A program made the position numbers and the translations under genes. From positions 58,516 to 122,515 of the forward strand of contig CAJJWN010000004.1 in assembly GCA_905196835.1 (NCBI GenBank): a stretch of DNA of 64,000 nucleotides, read 5' to 3'. Shown one piece after another: positions 1 through 6,468 of this stretch (the first letter of the stretch is position 1; the number at the start of each line of letters is the position of its first letter). This DNA is from an uncultured Prevotella sp. GTDB taxonomy: Bacteria; Bacteroidota; Bacteroidia; Bacteroidales; Bacteroidaceae. The notes below the pieces were generated by a model, which saw only the letters and a program-made list of their open reading frames with translations, was not told the DNA's origin and did no database searches.

Positions 1-6
1 ATTCCC

Positions 7-486
7 TTAGGTAGTAATTTGGGGATACTGCCGCTCAAGTATACGTATGCTGCACGACACAGCTTCCTTATAGTCCGCTATCGGTTCGTCCCAGACGGAC
101 GGATAGCTTCCGCCTCCTGCATTGCTTGTAGCCCAACTGATCGTAACGGCATACAGGCCGTTGACGGATTGGCCGATGCGTATCACATTGAAATCGTCCA
201 ACGCGATGTTTTCCACAATGGGCAACATTCCCCTTATCCAGCCGTATTCGTCAAACTGCTTGTCCGCATAACCGAACAGCTTTCCACGCTCGTAGGTGGA
301 GATATTCAATATGACATGGTGGACGCTTTGGCCAAAACTCTCGAACCACGCCACCTGCTCCGTGTCGTCATGGCGGAGTGCCAGGATATAACGCAACACG
401 TATTGCCGCTCATGACGGCACGGCAGGTAGTCCGCCAACGCCTGCAACTTTTCTTCCTTGCTCATTTGGGATAATTCCTTTTCCAT
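7..486 (-). CDS. Hypothetical protein of a mobile element
   Basis: A 159-residue protein whose function I do not recognise. It is soluble, with no signal peptide or membrane segment. The N-terminus is charged and helical (MEKELSQMSKEEKL), and the C-terminal half has a glycine/serine stretch (SNAGGGSYPSVWDE) followed by a predicted helix. It starts at an ATG 36 bases after the tiny membrane-peptide gene and is the last of four closely spaced minus-strand genes, so it is probably co-transcribed with the SLOG and phosphoribosyltransferase genes. The stop is just inside the window edge, so the gene is complete. That it is a real gene is fairly sure from its codon pattern and operon position; its role is unknown. 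Confidence 0.65.
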   Translation of the reverse strand: MEKELSQMSKEEKLQALADYLPCRHERQYVLRYILALRHDDTEQVAWFESFGQSVHHVILNISTYERGKLFGYADKQFDEYGWIRGMLPIVENIALDDFNVIRIGQSVNGLYAVTISWATSNAGGGSYPSVWDEPIADYKEAVSCSIRILERQYPQITT

Positions 487-521
487 ATATACATTTGTTT
501 ACATTTTACAATCGGTTCCGC

Positions 522-647
522 TTAGCGGTCCCTCCTAAAATCATTCCACCTGTCACCGCCAATGATGGCCTTGAGGATAATCCACAAAACGCGGAATACT
601 ATGGCGGCAATGACGATGCCTGCAATGTCCTTCATAATTTTAATCAT
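522..647 (-). CDS. Small membrane peptide, 41 residues
   Basis: This short frame runs ATG at 647 to TAA at 522. It encodes a short basic start (MIKIMKD), one hydrophobic segment of about 22 residues (IAGIVIAAIVFRVLWIILKAI), and a charged tail ending in FRRDR, the layout of a single-pass membrane peptide. It starts 10 bases past the stop of the SLOG gene and is followed by the 159-residue gene, so it fits an operon. A purine-rich AGGAGGGA lies in its last codons and could serve the next gene. An alternative start is Met5. No family recognised. Confidence 0.5.
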   Translation of the reverse strand: MIKIMKDIAGIVIAAIVFRVLWIILKAIIGGDRWNDFRRDR

Positions 648-656
648 TTTGATTGT

Positions 657-1154
657 TCATACACTGCCGTACAGGTTGGTTACATCCAGTCCATGCAACT
701 TTGCCTTCTTACACGTATAGTACGTGCCGCCCTTGGGCTGTCCGTCAAAATAGGCTATCACGCCGGTTGAACGCTCCAGCATATAGTCGTTCCGCTTCAA
801 AAGGCAGCCGTCATAGTAATATCCGCTCAACACGACCGTTCCGTCCACGTTGGCAAGGATGTCCTCGTACAGTTCACGGTCTTTCTCCGTCCAGCGGTCG
901 GCCTGCCCCCTGAACGGCACAACGGCTGTCACTCTCAAGTCGGGCAGCTCGCATTGCAGCGAAAGGGCGGCTGTGGCCGCCAGCGTGTCAAAGCCGAGGG
1001 CCATGCCGCAATAAAAATTGCGCACGCCCCTTGAATATGCCTTTATTATCTCCACCCTCAACACCTGCTTCAACTCCGTCCGCTTTTCTTGCGGAACAAG
1101 GCGGTGTCCGCTGAAGCATACGGACAACTCCTTGATGTCTTTTGTCTTTTCCAT
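657..1154 (-). CDS. SLOG-fold (DUF1273/YpsA-like) protein
   Basis: A 165-residue protein of the SLOG superfamily, Rossmann-like folds that bind nucleotides or nucleotide-derived ligands. Visible marks are the N-terminal CFSGHR motif (about residues 13-18), the glycine motif GMALGFDTLAA (about 50-60) typical of DUF1273/YpsA proteins, and a later GTYYTCKKAK segment where the family has a GGT-type loop. It is separated from the upstream phosphoribosyltransferase gene by only two bases, so the two are almost certainly co-expressed. Known SLOG proteins include lonely-guy phosphoribohydrolases, DprA and several defence sensors; the substrate here cannot be told from sequence. Confidence 0.8.
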   Translation of the reverse strand: MEKTKDIKELSVCFSGHRLVPQEKRTELKQVLRVEIIKAYSRGVRNFYCGMALGFDTLAATAALSLQCELPDLRVTAVVPFRGQADRWTEKDRELYEDILANVDGTVVLSGYYYDGCLLKRNDYMLERSTGVIAYFDGQPKGGTYYTCKKAKLHGLDVTNLYGSV

Positions 1155-1156
1155 AA

Positions 1157-1735
1157 TCAGTTCTCTTTTTTATATCTATAATGTGTCCTGCTCAAGAAAA
1201 CGCCTCCCACCACTTTCGCGCCCAGCCGTTCAAGCCGGTCTGCGAACATCCCATAGCTTTGCCCCGTGGAAATCACATCGTCAAAGACGCAGATGGTCTT
1301 TCCGTTGATTAGCCCTGCATCGAATGTCACCGTGTCAACCATAACGGGTGTCTTGCCGTGGCGGTGCTCATGCAAGGCCGGGCGTTCCCCCGAAACGTGA
1401 ACGAATGAAAAGCCGTTGGCAATGCCGCAAAGCTCGCTCACACGCTGACAGAAATGCTTGTAACGGCTCTCGTTCTTTTCCTCGCTGCTCGCCGGAACGC
1501 AGATAAAGGTCATGTCTTTAACCTTATCCCCGTATTGGCAGACGAGATACCCTGCCGTCATCCGTGCCACACGCTCGGTGGCTTCTTCCTTCGCGTCCTT
1601 GAACGCCCACACGAGATTGTGCGCCTTGATGGCGTCCTCCCCGACGTTGCGGATGCGTACCGGAAAATACTTGCAGAACCAAACCTGCGGCTTGGCCAAC
1701 TGCCTTTTGATGCTCTCATTGATTGCCTGTGCCAT
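1157..1735 (-). CDS. Phosphoribosyltransferase-family protein (ComF-like)
   Basis: A 192-residue protein with a type I phosphoribosyltransferase core. The PRPP-binding motif is ICVFDDVISTGQS (about residues 147-159), followed by a strand and helix ending GAKVVGGVFLSRTHY, as in ComF-like enzymes. The N-terminal part (to about residue 70) is specific to this group. No zinc-finger cysteines of classical ComF are seen. It is the promoter-proximal gene of a minus-strand cluster with a SLOG protein directly after it. A purine-rich AGAGGGG sits about 12 bases before the ATG. The base or nucleotide it acts on is unknown; a role in nucleotide metabolism or signalling of the element is inference. Confidence 0.75.
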   Translation of the reverse strand: MAQAINESIKRQLAKPQVWFCKYFPVRIRNVGEDAIKAHNLVWAFKDAKEEATERVARMTAGYLVCQYGDKVKDMTFICVPASSEEKNESRYKHFCQRVSELCGIANGFSFVHVSGERPALHEHRHGKTPVMVDTVTFDAGLINGKTICVFDDVISTGQSYGMFADRLERLGAKVVGGVFLSRTHYRYKKEN

Positions 1736-2486
1736 AACTCTGTTTTTTCCCCTCTGTTCGCAAGCCTTTCAGCTTGCTCAAGGGATATTTTTTGCATAGG
1801 GAGTGACGGCGGCAATACGGCAAGGCAGTCAAGGGAAATACGCTCCTGAACGAAGTCCCGGAGGAAGATTTCCCGCAGAAACACCGTGCCTGTGCTTGCC
1901 ATTTGCAGACAGGACGGCACTATTTTTGCAAGAAATATCCTTTAGGGCAATGCTGACCGGCGGAATGGCGGAAGATTGGAACATACCCGTATAAGAGTTG
2001 ATTGAAAGGATATAAAAGGTGACGGGTGGGCGCGTGGAGCGTCCGGGCAGCCGTGCGAACTCCCTGACGGACGCACTTGCGCCCATAGGGGCGAGTATGT
2101 CCGTGTTCGCTTTCCGGCGGACAGGCGTTCCTGCACCATAGCGGCCTGCTGCCATGTGCAGCGACGCTTTTCCTGCCGGACTGCCCTTGACGCTCCGCAA
2201 AGGCGTGGGGCGCAGCTTTATGACAAAAGGCGACAGCAAGGACGGTTATAAGCGGGCCGACAAAGAAAAGACGGGGGCGGACATCTGGGAACTTGCCCGG
2301 CAGGCTTGTCGGGTGTGTTCCGTCCGTTCCTTTGCGTGAAGGGGCGGCGCAGGACGTAGCAGGCCTTGTCCTGCCACATGCTGCACCGCCTGTTCAGGCA
2401 AATCGTTCTTTGGAATATAACGGGGCTTAGAAGCTACAAAATGCAAAGGCCGGTATAAAAGAGGGTATGCCAAAATGTAGCGAGCA
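1736..2486. other. Gene-free stretch in mobile element
   Basis: About 750 bases with no convincing gene. Open frames exist on both strands but have biased, shadow-like composition. It holds a TATAAAAGG motif at 2011-2019, a variant near 2454, and a palindromic GCCTGTTCAGGC at about 2389-2400 that recurs exactly at about 3203-3214 with matching flanks. The part next to 1735 must hold the promoter of the phosphoribosyltransferase operon, but I see no clear match to the usual Bacteroidota consensus. Confidence 0.5.
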
Positions 2487-2511
2487 ATAAAAAACGGCCC
2501 AAAGGCCGCTT
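2487..2511 (-). terminator. Intrinsic terminator after element SSB gene
   Basis: Read on the minus strand, the stem CGGCC/GGCCG around a short loop (2495-2508) is followed by a run of six T and lies about 15-40 bases past the SSB stop codon. This is the standard layout of a Rho-independent terminator. Confidence 0.75.
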
Positions 2512-2526
2512 TGTGGGATGGCAGGA

Positions 2527-2910
2527 TTATTGCTTGCCTTTCTTCTTCTCCGCCTTTTTCTGCTCGGCAGGAGCCTCTTCTTCTTCGGGAACGGGATAGA
2601 ACTTGGTGGCGACCATGATGACGCGATTGTGCTTTACGCCGTCCTTGTCGGTCCACTCTTCGGGCTTGAAATATCCCTCGAAAGTGAGCAGCGCGCCTTT
2701 GGCCAACTGGTCGAATGATTCCGTATGCTCGTTCTTGCGCCATACTTCCATATTGACGAAAGCCGATACGCGCTTGGTTTCATCGCCGTTGGTTTCCTGG
2801 CGGCCGATTGCCAAGGGGAAACGGGCTACGCTTGCATTGGTGAACTGGCGGATTTCTGCGTCCTTGCCTACGAAACCGGATACTGTGAAGATGTTTTGAA
2901 ACTTTTTCAT
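2527..2910 (-). CDS. ssb: Single-stranded DNA-binding protein, element type
   Basis: A 127-residue OB-fold single-stranded DNA-binding protein. The N-terminal FTVSGFVGKDAEIR and central RFPLAIGR are typical SSB strands, and VSAFVNMEVWRK corresponds to the family's central strand with a conserved Trp. It presumably coats single-stranded DNA during transfer or replication of the element. Unlike chromosomal SSBs it lacks the acidic tip ending in Pro-Phe that recruits partner proteins; it ends in a Glu-rich patch followed by a Lys-rich tail (KKAEKKKGKQ). It stands alone, with a terminator behind it and a long gene-free region before it. A second SSB with the normal tail is encoded at 33166. Confidence 0.85.
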   Translation of the reverse strand: MKKFQNIFTVSGFVGKDAEIRQFTNASVARFPLAIGRQETNGDETKRVSAFVNMEVWRKNEHTESFDQLAKGALLTFEGYFKPEEWTDKDGVKHNRVIMVATKFYPVPEEEEAPAEQKKAEKKKGKQ

Positions 2911-3652
2911 AATGAATTTTTTTAGAAGTGAAACTTAATTTTTACATGCAAGGACAAGCAGGCCCGTATCAATGTGGACAAGCCATGAAAATCGGGCTGA
3001 ATACTCTTTATTTTGTGCAGGAAAATAAAGGAAGATTCCGGACTATTTTATTGGCAGGAGTGCAACGCCCACACAAGATGGCCATTCGTAGCCATCGAAG
3101 CGGGACGCTAACTTTGCATCGGAAAAATGAGTGGCTTCTCAAAAGCACAATTCAGAAAAGTGAAGGTAAGCACTTCACGCGGTTTTGCTGCAAGGGCCAT
3201 CCGCCTGTTCAGGCAAGCTGCTGCGTTTCCGGCAACCGGCATAAAAGCTGTGGAACAGGCGTTGAAAGCTATCGGGCCGTATTGTCTGTATGGAGGCGCA
3301 AGAAAGCGCATGGTTCGACCGGCATAAGCGGGATGTTTCCTGCGGAGGGAAAGCCCGAAGTGTCCTGCCGGCCAAAAGAAAAAGGCGGAAGCGCAACGGC
3401 ATGGTCGCCGGTTCTGTCCCCCGATAAAGGAAGGGGGGGGTGGAAAAGGCGAAAGGCAAAATCCGGCATTCCTTAAAGCGGAATGGATGCCTTCCAGCGA
3501 GCGGAACAGTGTTTATAAAAGGAAATCACGCAACCGGGAAGGCGGTGCGTATAATATAAAAGGAATAATGGTCAAGACTATAAAAGGCTATAGGCGGCTG
3601 AATGGACGGTGTGGAAGCCATCCACACCATCCATCCCGGCTTTGAGGAAAGG
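2911..3652. other. Gene-free stretch with possible small plus-strand frame
   Basis: About 740 bases without a confident gene. A plus-strand frame at 3127-3327 (66 residues, basic, starting MSGFSKAQFRK and ending RKRMVRPA) begins 10 bases after TAACTTTG (3109-3116), a good -7 element, but I see no -33 partner and the composition is not decisive. The stretch also holds an eight-base G run (3433-3440), the second copy of GCCTGTTCAGGC, and three TATAAAAGG repeats. Confidence 0.4.
3514..3587 (+). repeat. TATAAAAGG direct repeats (three copies)
   Basis: The nonamer TATAAAAGG occurs at 3514-3522, 3555-3563 and 3579-3587 in the same orientation, with a fourth exact copy at 2011-2019 and a variant near 2454. 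Recurrence in the gene-free parts of the element suggests a binding site or a simple sequence relic; no function is shown. Confidence 0.5.
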
Positions 3653-3940
3653 TCAATCGCCAAAGCCCCATTCCGTAATAGCTATTTCCTCGTTATTCCC
3701 GATGCCGCTTATTGGCTCGCATATCAATGTGCCGAAGAAATTTACTACAACGCAGCCGTTCTTTACGGTTGCCGGTTCCGTATCGTCATCGTCCGCATGG
3801 CGGAGTTGATACCAAGTCTTGCCTTGCGGCAAGGTTTCCACGGAAATCCTCAAGTCGATGAACTCGCCCTCGACGGTCAATCCGTTTTCCAATGTCAGGC
3901 ACATTGGCCTCTTGTCTTCATTACTGTAATCATACAACAT
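3653..3940 (-). CDS. LPD28-like small protein
   Basis: A small acidic protein of 95 residues if started at the ATG at 3940 (MLYDYSNEDKRP). The pattern YDYSN, then a strand FIDLRI, LPQGKTWYQLRHADDDD and a strand VVVNFFGTL resembles the LPD28 domain (large polyvalent protein-associated domain 28) that is common in Bacteroidales conjugative elements; the assignment is from memory of the family. A TTG at 3964, overlapping the previous gene's TGA, gives an alternative start eight residues longer. It follows the 64-residue gene in a three-gene minus-strand run. Function unknown. Confidence 0.65.
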   Translation of the reverse strand: MLYDYSNEDKRPMCLTLENGLTVEGEFIDLRISVETLPQGKTWYQLRHADDDDTEPATVKNGCVVVNFFGTLICEPISGIGNNEEIAITEWGFGD

Positions 3941-3960
3941 AGCAGTCCATTTTATAAGGG

Positions 3961-4155
3961 TCAATCAAATACCAGCACTTCATCACGGCCTCTTACCACC
4001 TCCTTGCCGTTTATCAGCTTCACGACAATCTCCCGTCCGTAATCCCATACCACTTCTCCGTCCGTATATCCCTTGTACGGCTCCAGCAGCGTACAGCTAC
4101 AGCCGATGATGTCCGTTTCATTGTCATATCCGCACATAGTCCTGTCGTTTTTCAT
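3961..4155 (-). CDS. Hypothetical protein, 64 residues
   Basis: I do not recognise this protein. It starts MKNDRTMCGYDNETD and contains a predicted beta-rich middle (GEVVWDYGREIVVKLINGKEVV) with a charged end. The ATG at 4155 lies five bases beyond the stop of the upstream gene; an ATG at 4179 in the same frame would overlap that gene by 19 bases and is less likely. It sits between a 98-residue unknown and the LPD28-like gene, apparently in one transcript. Confidence 0.55.
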   Translation of the reverse strand: MKNDRTMCGYDNETDIIGCSCTLLEPYKGYTDGEVVWDYGREIVVKLINGKEVVRGRDEVLVFD

Positions 4156-4160
4156 GGTTT

Positions 4161-4457
4161 TCAGCACTTGACATCCCATTCTCCGTTTTTGAAAACCCTG
4201 AAGCTCACATATTCATTACAAAGCTCGTGGGTCAACACCCTGATGTAAATGTCGTTCTTGTCCTCCAAAAGGGAAATCATTTTGTCTATCGTTTCTTCGG
4301 GGTAATCCCATTTTGAGGAGAACTCGCAGTCAAGGCCATTCTCCAGCCTGTTTACGTAACAATCACAAAAGTTCTCTTCCAGATAGTCCTCGACCTTTTT
4401 AAGGTCGTTTCCGTTCTTTGTCTCCGCATAGAACAGATAGGTCGCATAGTTTGCCAT
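4161..4457 (-). CDS. Hypothetical protein, 98 residues
   Basis: A soluble protein with no recognised family. The start MANYATYLFYAETKNG and the alternation of strands and helices (DLKKVEDYLEENF, then DCEFSSKWDYPEETID, then IYIRVLTHELCNEYVSFRVF) suggest a small alpha-beta fold, perhaps ferredoxin-like. It is the first gene of a three-gene minus-strand group. Upstream lies the duplicated sequence at 4626-4810. Confidence 0.6.
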   Translation of the reverse strand: MANYATYLFYAETKNGNDLKKVEDYLEENFCDCYVNRLENGLDCEFSSKWDYPEETIDKMISLLEDKNDIYIRVLTHELCNEYVSFRVFKNGEWDVKC

Positions 4458-4625
4458 AATCTCCAGTTTTTAGGTTTATTCATATCCCTCATGTAGTTCT
4501 GCTACTTTTGGGCTTGACTATAATTTTGTCGCCTTGAAAGGTTCCATGCTGCTCCGGCAAGGTTTCGGGACGAAATACTACCTCCCAAGGCGGAGGTGGA
4601 GATTTTGGCTATGAACCGCAAGGCA

Positions 4626-4810
4626 CCGACCTTGCACGGAAGCATGGCATGGGAGTTACCTTTGCGGCACAATTATGTCAAGCTGCCCGGAAGAAGCAGC
4701 GCAATGGCAAGGGGTAACAAGGATATAATTGGCACTGCCTACAAAAGGGTACTGGACAAAAAATAAAATGGGGATTGGCCGGAACTGGCGGATGGCTTAC
4801 GGACGCTTTA
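4626..4810. repeat. Long direct repeat, copy A
   Basis: About 185 bases that recur at 5966-6148 in the same orientation with clearly high identity; long blocks such as CTTTGCGGCACAATTATGTC are identical. Both copies read as partly open frames on the plus strand (FAAQLCQ, then AYKR), but copy A carries one extra C near 4687 that shifts the frame. Each copy lies upstream of a minus-strand gene group. It may be a decayed duplicated gene or a duplicated regulatory region. Confidence 0.75.
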
Positions 4811-4943
4811 TGACAGGAGGCGATATTCTATATAAACTGACAGAAAAGATATACTGTCCTAAAACTACAGGTACAAAGCAGAATATAACAGGGAATATAA
4901 CAGGCACGACTTGCCTCAAAAGTACGGGTAACTGCCGGGCAAA

Positions 4944-4964
4944 CAAAAAGCGGTCAAAACCGCT
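4944..4964 (-). terminator. Intrinsic terminator after LPD11 gene
   Basis: On the minus strand the perfect six-pair stem AGCGGT/ACCGCT with a four-base loop (4949-4964) is followed by a run of five T, about 22 bases past the stop of the LPD11-like gene. Confidence 0.75.
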
Positions 4965-4986
4965 CTTTGCTTGTCGGCATACCATT

Positions 4987-5322
4987 TTAGACGACTACCC
5001 ATCCCGTTGGGTTTGCATCTTCATCCGAAACTGGCGATGGGGTTTTCATCTTTTTGTCATATTCCAAGATTTCCGCCATAGTCAGCCATTCGGGTTTTTC
5101 ATCTTTATTGAAACTCTCGTGCAATTTTATCATCGCTTCGATTTGCCTTTGCTCATCGCCTGCCCATAGGCATCCTGGAAACCTGTTGCCGTAATTCAGA
5201 TAATAATCGCAATCAGACTGCAAGCGTGAGAGTAACATATACCGAAATCTCAAATCTCGGTTTACAATATCGTCAAACGTTGTAGTTCGTGGGGTAATTT
5301 GTTTCTTTTCTATCATAATCAT
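4987..5322 (-). CDS. LPD11 domain protein
   Basis: A 111-residue protein that matches my memory of the LPD11 family (large polyvalent protein-associated domain 11): LLSRLQSDCDYYLNYGNR (about residues 30-47), LWAGDEQRQIEAMIKLHESF, and KPEWLTMAEILEYDKKM are the family hallmarks. Such proteins accompany DNA methylases and helicases on conjugative elements; their action is unknown. It follows the 104-residue gene after a 12-base gap and ends at a clear terminator. A second Met two codons in could be the true start. Confidence 0.75.
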   Translation of the reverse strand: MIMIEKKQITPRTTTFDDIVNRDLRFRYMLLSRLQSDCDYYLNYGNRFPGCLWAGDEQRQIEAMIKLHESFNKDEKPEWLTMAEILEYDKKMKTPSPVSDEDANPTGWVVV

Positions 5323-5334
5323 TCGGTTTTATAA

Positions 5335-5649
5335 TTAGTCCGTTATTTCCAGAAAGTAATCCAACTCGTCATCTTTCAGATTATCCATAGCAAATTGGTC
5401 AGCCTGTCGCCAAAGGGTATTATACAACATGGCAAGTTGGGGATGTTTCTCGTAGTGCTGCCAAATCTTGTGGTTGAGTACCAATACCAACTCCGTAAGA
5501 TACTTGTAGTTGTGTTTCCACGACTTAAATGCGAGGTTGTAGGCGTTTTGAATAGCACTTGGGCCAAACGCATCTGCGATTGAGAAATCTTCCCAAAAGG
5601 TGGTTTGCACCTTGTAACCGCAATCTTCCATAAATGTTCTGAATGACAT
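5335..5649 (-). CDS. Hypothetical protein, 104 residues
   Basis: An aromatic-rich, acidic soluble protein without a recognised domain. It is largely helical by eye (IQNAYNLAFKSWKHNYKYL, then LVLVLNHKIWQHYEKHP). Many Bacteroidales mobile elements carry a protein of this size in front of the LPD11 gene, which is the arrangement here (12-base gap). It is the first gene of its two-gene transcript; copy B of the long repeat lies 300-500 bases upstream. Function not known. Confidence 0.6.
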   Translation of the reverse strand: MSFRTFMEDCGYKVQTTFWEDFSIADAFGPSAIQNAYNLAFKSWKHNYKYLTELVLVLNHKIWQHYEKHPQLAMLYNTLWRQADQFAMDNLKDDELDYFLEITD

Positions 5650-6468
5650 ATTGCTTATTTTTTATAGTTATACTTCCCCCTTTTATCGGTTCTACTTGTC
5701 GTGACCGATTTTTGGGTTTTATCGATGCGGGGGCACGGCTATCGGAAAAGCCTCATGCGGCGGTTTTTTCTGCAAATTACTCTCCACAACAAGGAGGAAG
5801 AATTTGCAAAAAATTCATTTCAAACCGTTGCAATCAGGCGCAATGGCCGACCTTTGCATCAATAAAACCAAACGGTGACGGCAGGAGGGCGAGATAAAGG
5901 ATAGCTGATATGACAAGTGTAGAATGGTAAAAGAGGCACTGATTATTTTCAAAAGGAGTACGGCTCCGACATTACAAGGAAGCACGGCATAGGAGTTTCC
6001 TTTGCGGCACAATTATGTCAAACTGCCGGAAGAAGCAGCGCAATGGCAAGGGGTAACTTGGATATAATCGGCATTGCCTACAAAAGGATGCTGGCCAAAA
6101 AAGAAAACAGGTACTTGTCGGAAGCGGCGATAGTGTACGGACGCTTTACTTTACTCCATTAGTATATATATCCTAAACCAAAGAAAAGTATAAATGTGAA
6201 GTCGCAGGTAAATCCGTTTGGGTTTGTTTGCGATGGTGCAAGGCTGGCAAAAGGCCAAACTGACTTTTTTCTTTTGGCCAGCAACATATCTATCCCAAAA
6301 TTCATTACCTTTGCAATGTTCCAAACCGGTTCAAATTACAAGCTGATGCCAAACAAGGGAAACAAAGAAAAACATCTGAAACAGGAAAGGAACAAAAAAC
6401 ATAATAAAAAGACATTTTGTTCCTATTTTGTTCCTTGTTTCTTATTTAATAGTCATAACATATTGATT
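5650..6468. other. Gene-free junction between element and chromosome
   Basis: About 820 bases without a supported gene, apart from copy B of the long repeat. Near the right end a plus-strand TACCTTTG (6306-6313) stands just before a 52-codon frame (6316-6474) that I do not accept as a gene. An inverted repeat AGGAACAAAA/TTTTGTTCCT (6388-6397 and 6415-6424) plus a second TTTGTTCCT copy (6427-6435) lie right before the helicase stop. The element boundary probably falls here, but no attachment site can be proven without the other end. Confidence 0.45.
5966..6148. repeat. Long direct repeat, copy B
   Basis: Partner of 4626-4810. In this copy the plus-strand frame stays open for about 70 codons from the stop at 5920 to a TAG after 6150, reading through KHGIGVSFAAQLCQ, SAMARGNLDIIG and SEAAIVYGRF, but has no ATG at its beginning. 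This favours a remnant of a duplicated coding sequence. Confidence 0.75.

Noticed and set aside
3433..3440. Eight-base G run as a phase-variation tract
   Set aside because: It is not inside or just before a supported gene.
2928..3476. 182-codon plus-strand frame upstream of the SSB gene
   Set aside because: Composition is low in hydrophobic residues and rich in Cys, Arg and Gly without pattern; it covers repeats and a G run and looks like a chance frame.
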